64,000 bases of DNA from Acidobacteriaceae bacterium (GTDB lineage: Bacteria > Acidobacteriota > Terriglobia > Bryobacterales > Bryobacteraceae): NCBI GenBank assembly GCA_019240405.1, contig JAFAYL010000061.1:1-64000 (forward strand), written 5' to 3'. Within the stretch, counting starts at the first letter, position 1. Each line of letters opens with the position of its first letter. The notes below the pieces were generated by a model. That model was not told the origin of the DNA. It was given only the letters and a program-made list of their open reading frames with translations, and did not search any database. A program made the position numbers and the translations under genes. Positions 18,125 to 27,811 of this stretch are shown here, one piece after another.

Positions 18125-19337
18125 CGCCCAGAGTCTGATCAAGCACCGTAGAATCGGTGCGATCGCTGACGGCAATTACATGCGAGGTACTTCCGGACGG
18201 TCGCCATCGAGAAAGCATTCGTTCGCAAGCGTAGCCTGCAAACACAGAAACTAACGGGAGGTGACAAGCCGCAGCCACATGCTGGCCGGCTGAATCATAA
18301 CCAACATAGAGCCTGCTTTGCAGAATGTGACTCGCGAACGAAGCATAGCTGCCATCGTGAAGATTGAGCAGTGGAGGAGCTCGCAAGCGATCCACCAAAC
18401 GATCGACTCGCGCAGTCTCCTCGCCTCCGGGGCCGCGATCCAGGAGAATGGGGCGCGCGAATTGAAGCAAAGCTGAGACAACGACCTGCTCAAAGTGATC
18501 ACCCACAAGCTTGTCGGGGTTCTCACCGACGCCAAGACTAACTGTTATTTCGGCAAAGCTTTTCTGCTTTGGAGGCGCAACGTAGGGCTCCACTGATTCA
18601 ATATTGAATACCTCGCGCAGCCATTCGGACGTTAAAGTAGAAAGACTTGCGTTCAATTCCCCGCCGAACCCTCGGCTTTCAAAAAAGAAATATCGTGAGT
18701 CATCGCAAATCGGAATTAGTCCGAGCTGCGTAAGGCGGGAATCGGGATCAATTACAATCGCGCCTTGTTCGTCAACCGCGACTTGCAGCTCGGCGGCTGC
18801 GGCGAGCCGCTCACGAAGCAAGCTGGATCGGCCGTACATGACCGCGATGGGCGTAATACGCGGGTCATCGGCAAACATTTCCGCATTCTTTTCCGGGCCA
18901 ACAAGAAGAATTTCCGCTTCCGGAAAACGTTGCTTTGCGGCAGCAAGAGCCATGCTGGTCACTGCGACGTCAGCGCCTAGCGTCACTCGCGAAAGCACGA
19001 AGACGCGACGCACGTCGCCGCCCGGAAAGCGCCGAAGCTGGCGGACTCTTCCATATCGAAGTAGAAGTTCTTTAGCATCGTAATCGCGAAGCGCCCGCGA
19101 GATCACATGTGAAAAAAGCCTCGCGTATACATCACAGAGCGATGGCTCAAACAGGTCGGCCAAACGCTCGACAACAATGCCGAAAAGGGCTCGCGTTGCC
19201 GCTCTCGCCCGAAATTCATCTTCATCGTCGAGCGCGCGTTCAATCAGCGCGTCCAGCGGTCGCGCCGGCCATGTGCCATACCTCAAACAGGCGTCGAGGA
19301 TCTCCTGCGCAAGTTCATTCGCCGGTATACTTGCCAA
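18060..19337 (-). CDS. Glycosyltransferase family 9-like protein
   Basis: A 425-residue protein. Its middle and C-terminal parts resemble ADP-heptose:LPS heptosyltransferases: VRRVFVLSRVTLGADVAVTS in place of the usual N-terminal Rossmann start, and near the C-terminus ASHILQSRLYVGYDSAGQHV, like the GT9 motif for the nucleotide-sugar site, followed by PLVSVFAGY. The first 110 residues are an extra helical domain. A sugar-transfer role in the envelope is likely, acceptor unknown. Its start overlaps mtnP by 23 bases; its end overlaps the convergent secreted-protein gene by 65 bases. Confidence 0.75.
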   Translation of the reverse strand: MASIPANELAQEILDACLRYGTWPARPLDALIERALDDEDEFRARAATRALFGIVVERLADLFEPSLCDVYARLFSHVISRALRDYDAKELLLRYGRVRQLRRFPGGDVRRVFVLSRVTLGADVAVTSMALAAAKQRFPEAEILLVGPEKNAEMFADDPRITPIAVMYGRSSLLRERLAAAAELQVAVDEQGAIVIDPDSRLTQLGLIPICDDSRYFFFESRGFGGELNASLSTLTSEWLREVFNIESVEPYVAPPKQKSFAEITVSLGVGENPDKLVGDHFEQVVVSALLQFARPILLDRGPGGEETARVDRLVDRLRAPPLLNLHDGSYASFASHILQSRLYVGYDSAGQHVAAACHLPLVSVFAGYACERMLSRWRPSGSTSHVIAVSDRTDSTVLDQTLGAIAEAAEEAWVISKGRMSTST

Positions 19338-20181
19338 TCAATAGACCTAGTCTTTCCTTTGCATCCTGTGGAATCGCCTTGCGGTCGGTAATGATCGCAT
19401 GCTTCAGCGCCGAACCACATCCGCATGTTCTCGATTGAGGCATTTTCTTCATAGCGCGGCGCACAACCGTGCAGGCATTCTCTGCATTTTTCGTTAGATT
19501 AGCGATGATCTCATCGACTGACACTGCATCGTGCTGGTCGTGCCAGCAATCATAATCCGTGACCATCGCGATGGTAACGTAACAGATCTCAGCTTCACGC
19601 GCCAGCTTCGCCTCCTGCAGGTTGGTCATGCCGATTACGTCCATGCCCCAAGTGCGATAGAGATTGGATTCTGCGCGTGTCGAAAACGCCGGACCCTCCA
19701 TGCAGAGGTACGTTCCACCTAGCTTGCTGTTGATTCCGGATCCTCTAGCAGACTCGTGAACGATGGACGCGAGCTCCGGGCAAATCGGATCGGCAAAGCT
19801 GATATGAGCAACTACGCCTTGGCCGAAGAACGTCGAGATGCGCCCACGTGTTCGATCAAAGAACTGATCGGGAATTACGAAATCGAGCGGCGCGTGCTCT
19901 TCTTTCAGCGATCCAACCGCACTCAGAGAGACAATCCGCTCGACGCCCAACATTTTCATTCCAAAAATGTTGGCGCGGAAATTCAGCTCGGAAGGCGACA
20001 GCCGATGACCCAGGCCGTGGCGCGATAGGAATGCTACATGTTGGCCCTCAAGTGTGCCGACAACATACACGTCAGAAGGCTCGCCGAAGGGTGTCTTCAG
20101 CCGAACTTGTTCCTCGGCCTCAAAGCCGCGCATCGCGTACAAGCCGCTACCCCCAATGATGCCGATGCTTGCTCTATTCAT
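19315..20181 (-). CDS. mtnP: S-methyl-5'-thioadenosine phosphorylase
   Basis: MtnP splits methylthioadenosine by phosphorolysis into adenine and methylthioribose-1-phosphate, the first step of methionine salvage. At 288 residues it matches the family. Visible motifs are IGIIGGSGLYAM at the N-terminus, FLSRHGLGHRLSPSELNFRAN (phosphate and substrate site), LSAVGSLKEE, and the TRAESNLYRTWGMDVIGMTN region with the substrate Met. No other methionine-salvage gene is adjacent; it lies within the acyl-CoA dehydrogenase/meaB operon, 9 bases after the epimerase gene. Confidence 0.93.
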   Translation of the reverse strand: MNRASIGIIGGSGLYAMRGFEAEEQVRLKTPFGEPSDVYVVGTLEGQHVAFLSRHGLGHRLSPSELNFRANIFGMKMLGVERIVSLSAVGSLKEEHAPLDFVIPDQFFDRTRGRISTFFGQGVVAHISFADPICPELASIVHESARGSGINSKLGGTYLCMEGPAFSTRAESNLYRTWGMDVIGMTNLQEAKLAREAEICYVTIAMVTDYDCWHDQHDAVSVDEIIANLTKNAENACTVVRRAMKKMPQSRTCGCGSALKHAIITDRKAIPQDAKERLGLLIGKYTGE

Positions 20182-20190
20182 TAACCGGAC

Positions 20191-20598
20191 CTACTTCTGA
20201 ATAAGCTCCAACAGAACGCCACCCGTGGAGGCGGGGTGCACGAAGACGTAAACGTGACCGCCTGCTCCTGAACTAGGCTGGTTCAGTAGGCGCGCGCCTC
20301 GGGAGCGAAGACGCTCGGCTGCACCCTGGAGATCGTCCACCCGTAGAGCGATGTGGTGCAACCCAGGCCCATGTTTCTCGATGAATTTAGCAATAACGGA
20401 TTCGGGACCAGTAGCCTCGAGCAGCTCGATTCGGGGGGAATCGGGTTGCGTTCCTGCAGGTAACATCACGACGTTTACGCGCTCTGATTCAATGGTTTCC
20501 CTTTGGCCAAGGGTCATCCCGAGCAAATCTCCGTAAAACTGTAACGCTTCGCCTAAGGTGCGAACTGCTATTCCCAGATGATCGATTTCGATGCTCAT
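20191..20598 (-). CDS. mce: Methylmalonyl-CoA epimerase
   Basis: A 135-residue vicinal-oxygen-chelate protein that interconverts (R)- and (S)-methylmalonyl-CoA during propionyl-CoA breakdown. The pattern fits the family: IDHLGIAVRTLGEALQFYGD at the start, a central GPGLHHIALRVDD with metal-ligand His, and a final GGVLLELIQ with the Glu ligand. It overlaps meaB by 4 bases, the classic arrangement with the mutase chaperone. The mutase itself is not in the window. Confidence 0.92.
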   Translation of the reverse strand: MSIEIDHLGIAVRTLGEALQFYGDLLGMTLGQRETIESERVNVVMLPAGTQPDSPRIELLEATGPESVIAKFIEKHGPGLHHIALRVDDLQGAAERLRSRGARLLNQPSSGAGGHVYVFVHPASTGGVLLELIQK

Positions 20599-21533
20599 GT
20601 TGCCAGTAGCTGATCACGCAATTCCTCGACGGCAGTGTAAGGATCTTTTACTTTTGCGGCGACAAGATCTGCATGACGCTGAATATCATCTTCCGAGATC
20701 GAGGCCAAGAGGCTCTCCCGAAGCAATTCGCGCAACCTGAACGCCCACCTCTCGAGGCGCGCGCTCTGGTTCCCACGTTTCTCGAAGACAGAGCGAATCA
20801 CGGTAAGCAGTTCATCGATTCCCTTGCCATCTGTTGCAATCACGCGGCGAACGGGAGCGGCTTCTTTCCGTTCCACTGCGTCCGCAAAGCTCTGCACAGC
20901 ACGAATCTCCTGCTCCAGGCGATCGGCTCCGGGAAGGTCAGCCTTATTGATAGTAAACACGTCTGCAATTTCCATGATTCCGGCCTTGATCGCCTGCACA
21001 TCGTCGCCCATTCCGGGTACGAGAACCAGCACGGTGACATCACCAAGCCGCGCGATATCGACTTCATCTTGTCCGACACCGACGGTTTCAATCATGACGA
21101 CGTCACGGCCGGCTGCGTCGAGCAGCAGAGCCAGATCGAGCGTACTCCATGCAACGCCACCAAGATGCCCTCTACTCGCCATCGATCGAATAAACACACC
21201 TGGGTCGGAGTGATGATCCTGCATGCGAATGCGATCCCCCAGAATTGCGCCACGAGAATACGGACTGCTTGGATCGACTGCGATGATGCCGACGCTCTTC
21301 CCTTCTCGGCGCAGCGTCTTTGCCAGTTGATCGACCAGCGTGCTCTTCCCGGCGCCAGGAGGACCGGTGATGCCCATAATCATTGCGCGTCCTGTTTGAG
21401 GGAATAGCGCGGCGATAAGGTCTCTCCCGGCGACGGTTTGATTTTCAACCAATGTCGCAGCTTGGGCAAGCGCGCGCAAATCGCCGTCCAGAATGCGCCG
21501 TTGCAAGTCAGCCGTTCCCGATTCAAGTGCCAA
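20595..21533 (-). CDS. meaB: Methylmalonyl-CoA mutase-associated GTPase MeaB
   Basis: A 312-residue G3E-type GTPase that loads and protects the adenosylcobalamin cofactor of methylmalonyl-CoA mutase. Walker A reads GPPGAGKSTLVDQL (about 56-69); the family-specific DPSSPYSRGAILGDR, IETVGVGQDEVDIA and FTINKADLPGA (NKxD) motifs follow. It is placed between an acyl-CoA dehydrogenase (1 base upstream) and the epimerase (overlap). This supports a propionate/branched-chain degradation operon dependent on B12. Confidence 0.95.
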   Translation of the reverse strand: MALESGTADLQRRILDGDLRALAQAATLVENQTVAGRDLIAALFPQTGRAMIMGITGPPGAGKSTLVDQLAKTLRREGKSVGIIAVDPSSPYSRGAILGDRIRMQDHHSDPGVFIRSMASRGHLGGVAWSTLDLALLLDAAGRDVVMIETVGVGQDEVDIARLGDVTVLVLVPGMGDDVQAIKAGIMEIADVFTINKADLPGADRLEQEIRAVQSFADAVERKEAAPVRRVIATDGKGIDELLTVIRSVFEKRGNQSARLERWAFRLRELLRESLLASISEDDIQRHADLVAAKVKDPYTAVEELRDQLLAT

Positions 21534-21534
21534 C

Positions 21535-22677
21535 TTATTCTTTTAGCAATTGGCGTGCGATGACGAGGCGTTGAATCTCGCTCGTGCCTTCGCCGATGGT
21601 GCAGAGCTTCACATCCCGATAGAATTTTTCGACCGGATAGTCTTTGATGAAGCCGTATCCTCCATGAATTTGGACTGCATCATCAGCGACCCTTACAGCC
21701 ATTTCGGAGGCGAACAGCTTTGCCATTGCCGATTCTCTAGTGACACGTTTACCGGCGTCTTTCCGGACGCCTGCCTGATAGGTGAGCAATCTCGCTGCTT
21801 CAATCGAAGTCGCCATATCGGTCAGCTTGTGTTGAATACTTTGAAATTCGGAAATGAAACGGCCGAATTGCTTTCTCTGCTTCGAGTACTTGAGCGCCGC
21901 TTCAAACGCACCCTGCGCAATTCCGACTGAAAGAGCGGCTATGGATATCCGGCCGCCATCGAGTGTGCGCAAGCTATCAACGAACCCCTCACCCGGCTTT
22001 CCTAAAAGCTGGCATTGAGGCAAGTGGCAATTAGTAAACAGCACTTCTCCCGTGGCACTCGCTCGCATGCCAAGCTTGTTTTCTTTTTTTCCGACTGAGA
22101 ATCCAGGCATCCCTTTTTCGAGAATGAACGCCGAGATGCCATGATGCGACGCCGAGCGATCGGTAACTGCCATGGCGACGCAAACGTTGGCGTACTGCGC
22201 ATTTGTGGTGAACGTTTTTCCGCCATTCAGAATCCAGTGGCCATCCTGTAGCACGGCAGAGGACCGGGTTCCCGCCGCATCCGATCCTGCTTCAGGCTCC
22301 GTCAGCGACCAGCAGCCGATCCACTCGCCGGTGGCTAACTTGGGAATGTACTTCGCGCGCTGTTCATCATTTCCCGCAAGAAAAATGTGATTCGTACAAA
22401 GTGAATTGTGGGCTGCAACGATCAACGCCACACTTGGATCGACGCGGGCAAGCTCCTCGATGATAATCGAGTATTCGATATACCCAAGGCCTGCACCGCC
22501 TAATTCTTCGGGGAATATTGCGCCCATCAGGCCGAGCTGGCCCGCCTTGTTGATCACATCTAGTGGAAACGTCTGGTTCTCATCCCATTCGAGAACATGG
22601 GGCGCGATCTCTGCCTCGGCAAAATCGCGGATCGACATCCGCAATTGAATTTGCTCAGGCGTATATTCAAACTCCAT
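21535..22677 (-). CDS. Acyl-CoA dehydrogenase
   Basis: A 380-residue FAD enzyme that oxidises an acyl-CoA to the enoyl-CoA. All three domains are complete: helical N-terminus ([18 protein letters not shown]), beta middle domain ([17 protein letters not shown], the FAD signature) and helical C-terminus with [19 protein letters not shown] and the catalytic Glu in [10 protein letters not shown]. Length and motifs are those of short-chain or branched-chain dehydrogenases. As first gene of the operon with meaB and mce it probably feeds propionyl- or methylmalonyl-CoA metabolism. It is divergent from glcE across 127 bases. Confidence 0.93.
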   Translation of the reverse strand: MEFEYTPEQIQLRMSIRDFAEAEIAPHVLEWDENQTFPLDVINKAGQLGLMGAIFPEELGGAGLGYIEYSIIIEELARVDPSVALIVAAHNSLCTNHIFLAGNDEQRAKYIPKLATGEWIGCWSLTEPEAGSDAAGTRSSAVLQDGHWILNGGKTFTTNAQYANVCVAMAVTDRSASHHGISAFILEKGMPGFSVGKKENKLGMRASATGEVLFTNCHLPQCQLLGKPGEGFVDSLRTLDGGRISIAALSVGIAQGAFEAALKYSKQRKQFGRFISEFQSIQHKLTDMATSIEAARLLTYQAGVRKDAGKRVTRESAMAKLFASEMAVRVADDAVQIHGGYGFIKDYPVEKFYRDVKLCTIGEGTSEIQRLVIARQLLKE

Positions 22678-22804
22678 GTCTCAAACCAACTCGCCAGCGA
22701 AATGTTTTTTGCGGATTCATCAAATTCTGTCGCGATCTTACCATCCAAGGACTCCGAAACAGGGGCGTGCCGAGGCCGAGAATTCATGTCCACAATAGGA
22801 ATGC

Positions 22805-23965
22805 ATGATCGAAATCGCGCCTTCAACGGCGCAAGATCTATCACAAGTGCTTCATCAGGCGGCGTCTCACTCACAAAGGATGAGAGTCATTGGACACGAC
22901 AGTAAGCGCATGATGAGTGGCCCAGTTGCACCGGCTGATATCGCACTTTCGACCGCGAAACTTACTCGTATTCTTCAATATGAACCGAATGATCTAACAA
23001 TCAGCGTGGAGGCCGGCATGCCGCTTGCACAAGTCCAAGCATTGCTTGCGAATCATAATCAGATGATCGCGTTAGATCCGCCCTTTCTTTCGCAAGCTAC
23101 TGTGGGGGGAGTAATAGCTTCGAATTCGAGCGGCCCCATGCGGCGCGGCTTCGGAACGGCCCGCGATCTGGTCATAGGAATGACTTTCGCCACGCTCGAT
23201 GGCAAGCTGATTAGCACAGGCGGCATGGTGGTGAAAAACGTTGCCGGGCTCGATATCGGGAAACTCATGATCGGTAGTTTCGGGACCCTCGGAGTGATAA
23301 CGAGTGTAAATTTTCGTCTGCACGCGCGGCCTCCGGAGACGCGAACCTTTTTGTTTTCGCTGCCGGATCTGCAAACCGCGATCAAGAAGCGCGATTCGAT
23401 CCTTGCCAGTGTGCTTCAGCCATTTGCAATTGATCTGATCTCGCCTGCCGCGGCGATTCGGCTAGGGTTTCGCGACTTCCTTTTGGCGGTACGGGCCAGC
23501 GGCAGTTCAGCCGTATTGCAACGATATTCACGCGATCTAAGTGGAAGCGCGGAGCTGACCGAAGGTCAAGACGCTGACTTCTGGGGACAAGTTCGCGAGT
23601 TCGCTCCGGAGTTTCTCGCACGCCAGCCGGAAGGTGTCGTTCTTCGTGTTTCAACCACACTGGCCGATATTCCTGCGCTCTTACGGCTTATTTCCGGGCC
23701 CGCCATTTCCCGTGCTGGGTCTGGGATTACGTATGTCTATTTAAGTTCCTGGCGAAGTGTTCCGCCCCTCTGGACAGCCGCCGTCCAGGGAGGATGGATT
23801 ATTGCGGTTGAGTTTTCACCCGATGACGGCCGCAATGCAAATGAGCTGTTGCTCCTGCCCTCCATGGGAGGCACTACGAATTGCTTTGCCATGATGAAAA
23901 AAGTAAAGCAGATGTTTGATCCTCAAAGTCTCTTAAATCGCGGGCGTCTTTATGGCCGCATCTAG
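22805..23965 (+). CDS. glcE: Glycolate oxidase FAD-binding subunit
   Basis: A 386-residue FAD_binding_4 protein corresponding to GlcE of glycolate dehydrogenase. The PP-loop region reads RVIGHDSKRMMSG; the FAD site is GVIASNSSGPMRRGFGTARD, followed by MVVKNVAGLDIGKLMIGSFGTLG, which is characteristic of GlcE. Its last 14 bases overlap glcF. The catalytic FAD subunit GlcD, usually directly upstream, is not present in the window. Confidence 0.9.
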   Translation: MIEIAPSTAQDLSQVLHQAASHSQRMRVIGHDSKRMMSGPVAPADIALSTAKLTRILQYEPNDLTISVEAGMPLAQVQALLANHNQMIALDPPFLSQATVGGVIASNSSGPMRRGFGTARDLVIGMTFATLDGKLISTGGMVVKNVAGLDIGKLMIGSFGTLGVITSVNFRLHARPPETRTFLFSLPDLQTAIKKRDSILASVLQPFAIDLISPAAAIRLGFRDFLLAVRASGSSAVLQRYSRDLSGSAELTEGQDADFWGQVREFAPEFLARQPEGVVLRVSTTLADIPALLRLISGPAISRAGSGITYVYLSSWRSVPPLWTAAVQGGWIIAVEFSPDDGRNANELLLLPSMGGTTNCFAMMKKVKQMFDPQSLLNRGRLYGRI

Positions 23966-25298
23966 CGTTCTGCCAATCTTTTCAGATGATGAAGACGGGC
24001 CTGCGCAATCCGACCTCGATAAATGTGTGCATTGCGGCCTCTGCCTGAACGCTTGCCCAACCTATCGTGAGCTGGGCGTAGAGATGGACTCGCCTCGCGG
24101 CCGCATTTATCAGATGAACGAGATTGCAAATGGCGAGCCAATAACGCCGTCCCGAATACTGCATCTCGATTTGTGTCTGGCCTGCCGCGGATGTGAAACG
24201 GCATGTCCCTCTGGCGTGCCTTATGGCCGGATGATCGAAGCCGCGCGAGCACAAATTGAAAGTCGCCGCAAGCGAGGATTTTGGGGCCGCTTTGCGCGCA
24301 ACGTGGTTCTCGAGCGCTTACTTCCATCGCGAACTGCTCTCGAGATTGCGGGAACGGCGTTATATCTCTATCAGGTGTCCGGCTTCCAGCGTCTGGGACG
24401 CCTCACAGGATTATTCCATTTGTTCCGAAATTTTCAGAATCTCGAAGCGCTCTCGCCAAATGCCGAAATACCGTTTTTCTACTCGAAACTCGGCAAAACG
24501 TTTCCAGCTATCGGCAAACGAAGATATCGCGTTGCGTTTATGTCTGGTTGCATCGCGAATGTTGCATTCGCGCGGCTGAACGAAGCCACAGTACGCGTAC
24601 TTCAAAGAAACGGATGCGAAGTTGTAATTCCTGCCGGTCAGAACTGTTGCGGCGCACTTCACGTTCATTCAGGACTTAAGCGCCAAGCGCGCACTCTAGC
24701 GCGGAAGAACATCGATTCAGTACTCACTGAGAATCTTGACGCAGTTATTACGAACGCGGCTGGCTGCGGCTCGACTTTGAAGGAATACGACGAGCTATTA
24801 GACCACGATATGGCTTACCGTGACAAGGCGATTCAATTCAAAACGCTGATGAAAGATGTAACCGAGTTCTTGGCGTCAATTGGCCTCAACACGGAAATGG
24901 GCACACTGGACGTGGTTGCTACATACCAGGATTCGTGCCATTTAGCCCACGGCCAAAGAATTAAGGCTGCTCCGAGACAACTGCTGCGCGCAATTCCGGG
25001 ATTGACTTACCGTGAGATGCCGATGGCGGATCTTTGCTGCGGAAGCGCTGGCATATACAACGTGGTTCACAGCGACCTCGCATTGCAAATTCTGCGACAC
25101 AAAATAGAGAATGTTGCCTCCACAGGCGCTGCACTGATTGTCACTGCAAATCCCGGTTGCATGCTGCAGCTTTCCGCGGGGATGAGGCTGTATGGGAATG
25201 GACAGCGTGTTGCACATGTCGTGGAGGTGTTGGATGAAGCTTATCGAAAACTAGAACGTAACCAGACCTCAACGCACGCCGGGTTGTGCGCGACCTGA
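23952..25298 (+). CDS. glcF: Glycolate oxidase iron-sulfur subunit
   Basis: A 448-residue electron-transfer subunit. Two ferredoxin-type motifs (CVHCGLCLNACP and CLACRGCETACP) bind two 4Fe-4S clusters. Two CCG domains follow (NCCGALHVHSG and LCCGSAGIYNV), as in GlcF and heterodisulfide reductase subunits. It probably passes electrons from GlcDE to the membrane quinone. Translation is coupled to glcE by the overlap. The stop lies 9 bases from the convergent permease gene. Confidence 0.93.
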   Translation: MAASSVLPIFSDDEDGPAQSDLDKCVHCGLCLNACPTYRELGVEMDSPRGRIYQMNEIANGEPITPSRILHLDLCLACRGCETACPSGVPYGRMIEAARAQIESRRKRGFWGRFARNVVLERLLPSRTALEIAGTALYLYQVSGFQRLGRLTGLFHLFRNFQNLEALSPNAEIPFFYSKLGKTFPAIGKRRYRVAFMSGCIANVAFARLNEATVRVLQRNGCEVVIPAGQNCCGALHVHSGLKRQARTLARKNIDSVLTENLDAVITNAAGCGSTLKEYDELLDHDMAYRDKAIQFKTLMKDVTEFLASIGLNTEMGTLDVVATYQDSCHLAHGQRIKAAPRQLLRAIPGLTYREMPMADLCCGSAGIYNVVHSDLALQILRHKIENVASTGAALIVTANPGCMLQLSAGMRLYGNGQRVAHVVEVLDEAYRKLERNQTSTHAGLCAT

Positions 25299-25307
25299 TA
25301 ACGCAGC

Positions 25308-26546
25308 TTACTCGTACCGCAGCGCTTCCACAGGATCGAGCCTCGCCGCCTTGCTCGCCGGCCAAATTCCAAAAAACAGACCAGTGCCCGCCGAAACCAG
25401 AATTCCAAGCAAAGCCGCCCATAACGGGACCTTAGTTTGCAGACTGGTGAAGATGAGGCGCGTAAGCAGTGAAATCACCCAACCGAAAAGAATTCCCGCG
25501 AGGCCACCTAACCCCGTAAGCACGACTGCCTCAAGCAGGAATTGCAATACGATATCCGATCTGCGCGCTCCAATGGCCTTGCGGACCCCGATCTCTTTGG
25601 TTCGCTCCGTGACCGAAACGAGCATGATGTTCATCACGCCGATCCCACCAACCAGCAAACCGACCGAGCTGAGGACTACCATCACGAGCGCCGTCACCGA
25701 TGTGATTTGCCGGAAATCACTCACCATTTGGTCGGCCGTAGACATCGCGAAATTATCCGGCTTATCGTAGGGAACGCGCCTATCATTGCGCAAAATTACA
25801 CGGATCTCATCGAGAGCTTGCGGTACTTCGCCGTTCTTCGCCGTCACTACGATCGCAAGCTCTCTATCGTTTGGATACAGCTTATGAAGAGTGTAGAACG
25901 GCAGAAGCACACGGGTGTCCTGGTCGCCAAAAAAGGATGCTGCGGGGCGAATCATCGTACCGATCACTTGAACCTCGTGTCCATCGACAGTGACGAATTT
26001 TCCGACCGGATCCACGTTCGCAAAAAGGCCCTTCTCTAGGTCAGCGCCAAGCACTGCCACAGGCGCACGCTGACGGTTCTCTTCAACTGTGAAGAAACGC
26101 CCCTGGTGTAGATCAACTTGTCCACCCTTGGCATAGGCCTCTTCGACTCCGATCAGGTTCACGCCATACATGTCATTTCCGGCGTATTTTACGCGGATGA
26201 AATCGTTATCTACGAAGAGCATTGGGGAAACATCTTCACATGACCGGCAGCGCTCATTGATATCGAGCGCATTTTCATATGTAAGATCCTTGCGCGTCCG
26301 CTCTTCGGCTGTAGGCGCAGACGTCCGAAAGCCCGCAGGAAATTTGAAGATGATGATCGAATTTGGACCGAAACTCTGCAGTATCGACGTTATCGAGGAA
26401 TCGAGCCCTGTGAGAATTGCCCCAACTCCAATGATGGTGCCAGTTCCCATGACAACACCCAGAACCGTCAGGAATGCACGCAGCTTGTGGGCGCGAATTG
26501 TTTGGAGTGCGAGCGTTGTGGCATTCAGGAACGCTAGCCAGTTCAC
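25308..26546 (-). CDS. ABC transporter permease, MacB/FtsX type
   Basis: A 412-residue permease: one N-terminal transmembrane helix (RAFLTVLGVVMGTGTIIGVG), a large periplasmic MacB-PCD-like domain (about 45-285), and three C-terminal helices of the FtsX domain (about 290-405) ending LDPVEALRYE, a typical end of this family. It lacks a nucleotide-binding domain. Together with its paralogue upstream (3 bases away) it may form a heterodimeric efflux or lipoprotein-release complex; the ATPase and adaptor are not adjacent. Confidence 0.88.
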   Translation of the reverse strand: MNWLAFLNATTLALQTIRAHKLRAFLTVLGVVMGTGTIIGVGAILTGLDSSITSILQSFGPNSIIIFKFPAGFRTSAPTAEERTRKDLTYENALDINERCRSCEDVSPMLFVDNDFIRVKYAGNDMYGVNLIGVEEAYAKGGQVDLHQGRFFTVEENRQRAPVAVLGADLEKGLFANVDPVGKFVTVDGHEVQVIGTMIRPAASFFGDQDTRVLLPFYTLHKLYPNDRELAIVVTAKNGEVPQALDEIRVILRNDRRVPYDKPDNFAMSTADQMVSDFRQITSVTALVMVVLSSVGLLVGGIGVMNIMLVSVTERTKEIGVRKAIGARRSDIVLQFLLEAVVLTGLGGLAGILFGWVISLLTRLIFTSLQTKVPLWAALLGILVSAGTGLFFGIWPASKAARLDPVEALRYE

Positions 26547-26549
26547 TGG

Positions 26550-27809
26550 TTACCGTTCCTCTCTTAGCGCTTCTATGGGATCCAATTTCGATGCCTGCCG
26601 TGCGGGATAGATTCCAAAGAACAGGCCAACAATTGCAGAAAGCCCGACGCCGATCACGATAGATGTAATTGGAAGAGCCATAGGCACTGAGGTGGCACTT
26701 CGGACAATAGCGGCGAGAAACCACGCGATCAGGACGCCAATCAGACCGCCGGTTGCGGCAAGCGTCGCGGATTCGACCAAAAATTGCCGCAAAATGTCTG
26801 CCCTCCTTGCTCCTAATGACTTGCGTATTCCAATCTCGTGTGTACGCTCGGTTACCGCCGCCAACATGATGTTCATGATGACGATTCCGCCGACGATCAT
26901 GAACACGGACACAATGCCCACCGCTGTAGCGGCAATTGCGGCGGTCAAACGTTCCCACAAGCTCACGAAAGAATCGGACGAAATAATTGAGAATGTGTCG
27001 TCCTGATTCGGGCGAAGATGGCGGAAAGCTCGCAACAGCATACGAACCTCATCCTCCGCTTCGTTTAGGTGCTGTTGGTCGAGTGCTTTGGCAATTAGCC
27101 GAATGCCTTGCCGTGACCCGAACATCTTGAAGTAACTCTCAATCGGAATCATTACGAAGTTATCTTGCGACTGTCCAAAAACGCTGCCGAGCTCCTTGGC
27201 TACACCTACGACTTCAAAAGGAACGCCATTTACCTGAATCATTTTCCCAATCGGATCTCGATCCAAGAAATAACGGCTACGAATATCATTCCCGATAAAC
27301 GCGACGTTCGCATGCCGTTGCACTTCACTTTCGGAAATAGTTCTTCCGATGGCCTCCTGAACATTGTTTATCGCCGGAATATTCGCGGTAATGCCCTGGA
27401 TGCTCACGCCTTCCATGGAATCGCCATGGAAGGACACGCGCGCCCGTTGCGAGGCCATCATTCCGAGACCGCGCAGCAGAGTGGTGTTGTCCCGGATGAA
27501 GTCGTATTCTTCCCGCTTGATTTCGGGGTTGCGCTTCGACATTTCCAGGAATTTCTTCGGGTCCCACGGACCGAACCAAGCCATGCGAACGATTCGGAAC
27601 CCATCCGCACCCATATTCGACACTTTGTCAGCAATATAGAGATTCATCCCGTGAATGAGAGCCGTCACAGCAATCAGGGTTGTGGTTGCAAGAATAATGC
27701 CTAGCAATGTCAAAAAGCTGCGAAGTTTGCTTTTGCGTAACGAATCAAGGGCAATACGCGCGGCTTCCCAAAACGACGCACTGGGGCGGAGTTTCCTAGC
27801 GCTGGGCAT
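26550..27809 (-). CDS. ABC transporter permease, MacB/FtsX type (paralogue)
   Basis: A 419-residue permease with the same plan as its downstream neighbour: helix near residues 25-50 (KLRSFLTLLGIILATTTLIA), periplasmic domain, three FtsX helices and the end LDPIEALREE. The start ATG 27807-27809 is chosen because it follows GGTAG and lies just past the stop of the upstream gene; the frame is open 32 codons further but would overlap that gene. The two permeases are diverged in sequence, suggesting a heterodimer. Confidence 0.87.
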   Translation of the reverse strand: MPSARKLRPSASFWEAARIALDSLRKSKLRSFLTLLGIILATTTLIAVTALIHGMNLYIADKVSNMGADGFRIVRMAWFGPWDPKKFLEMSKRNPEIKREEYDFIRDNTTLLRGLGMMASQRARVSFHGDSMEGVSIQGITANIPAINNVQEAIGRTISESEVQRHANVAFIGNDIRSRYFLDRDPIGKMIQVNGVPFEVVGVAKELGSVFGQSQDNFVMIPIESYFKMFGSRQGIRLIAKALDQQHLNEAEDEVRMLLRAFRHLRPNQDDTFSIISSDSFVSLWERLTAAIAATAVGIVSVFMIVGGIVIMNIMLAAVTERTHEIGIRKSLGARRADILRQFLVESATLAATGGLIGVLIAWFLAAIVRSATSVPMALPITSIVIGVGLSAIVGLFFGIYPARQASKLDPIEALREER

Positions 27810-27811
27810 TT

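Noticed and set aside
20673-21407. 244-codon open frame on the plus strand
   Set aside because: It is the complementary frame of meaB, whose motifs are complete; the antisense product is compositionally odd.
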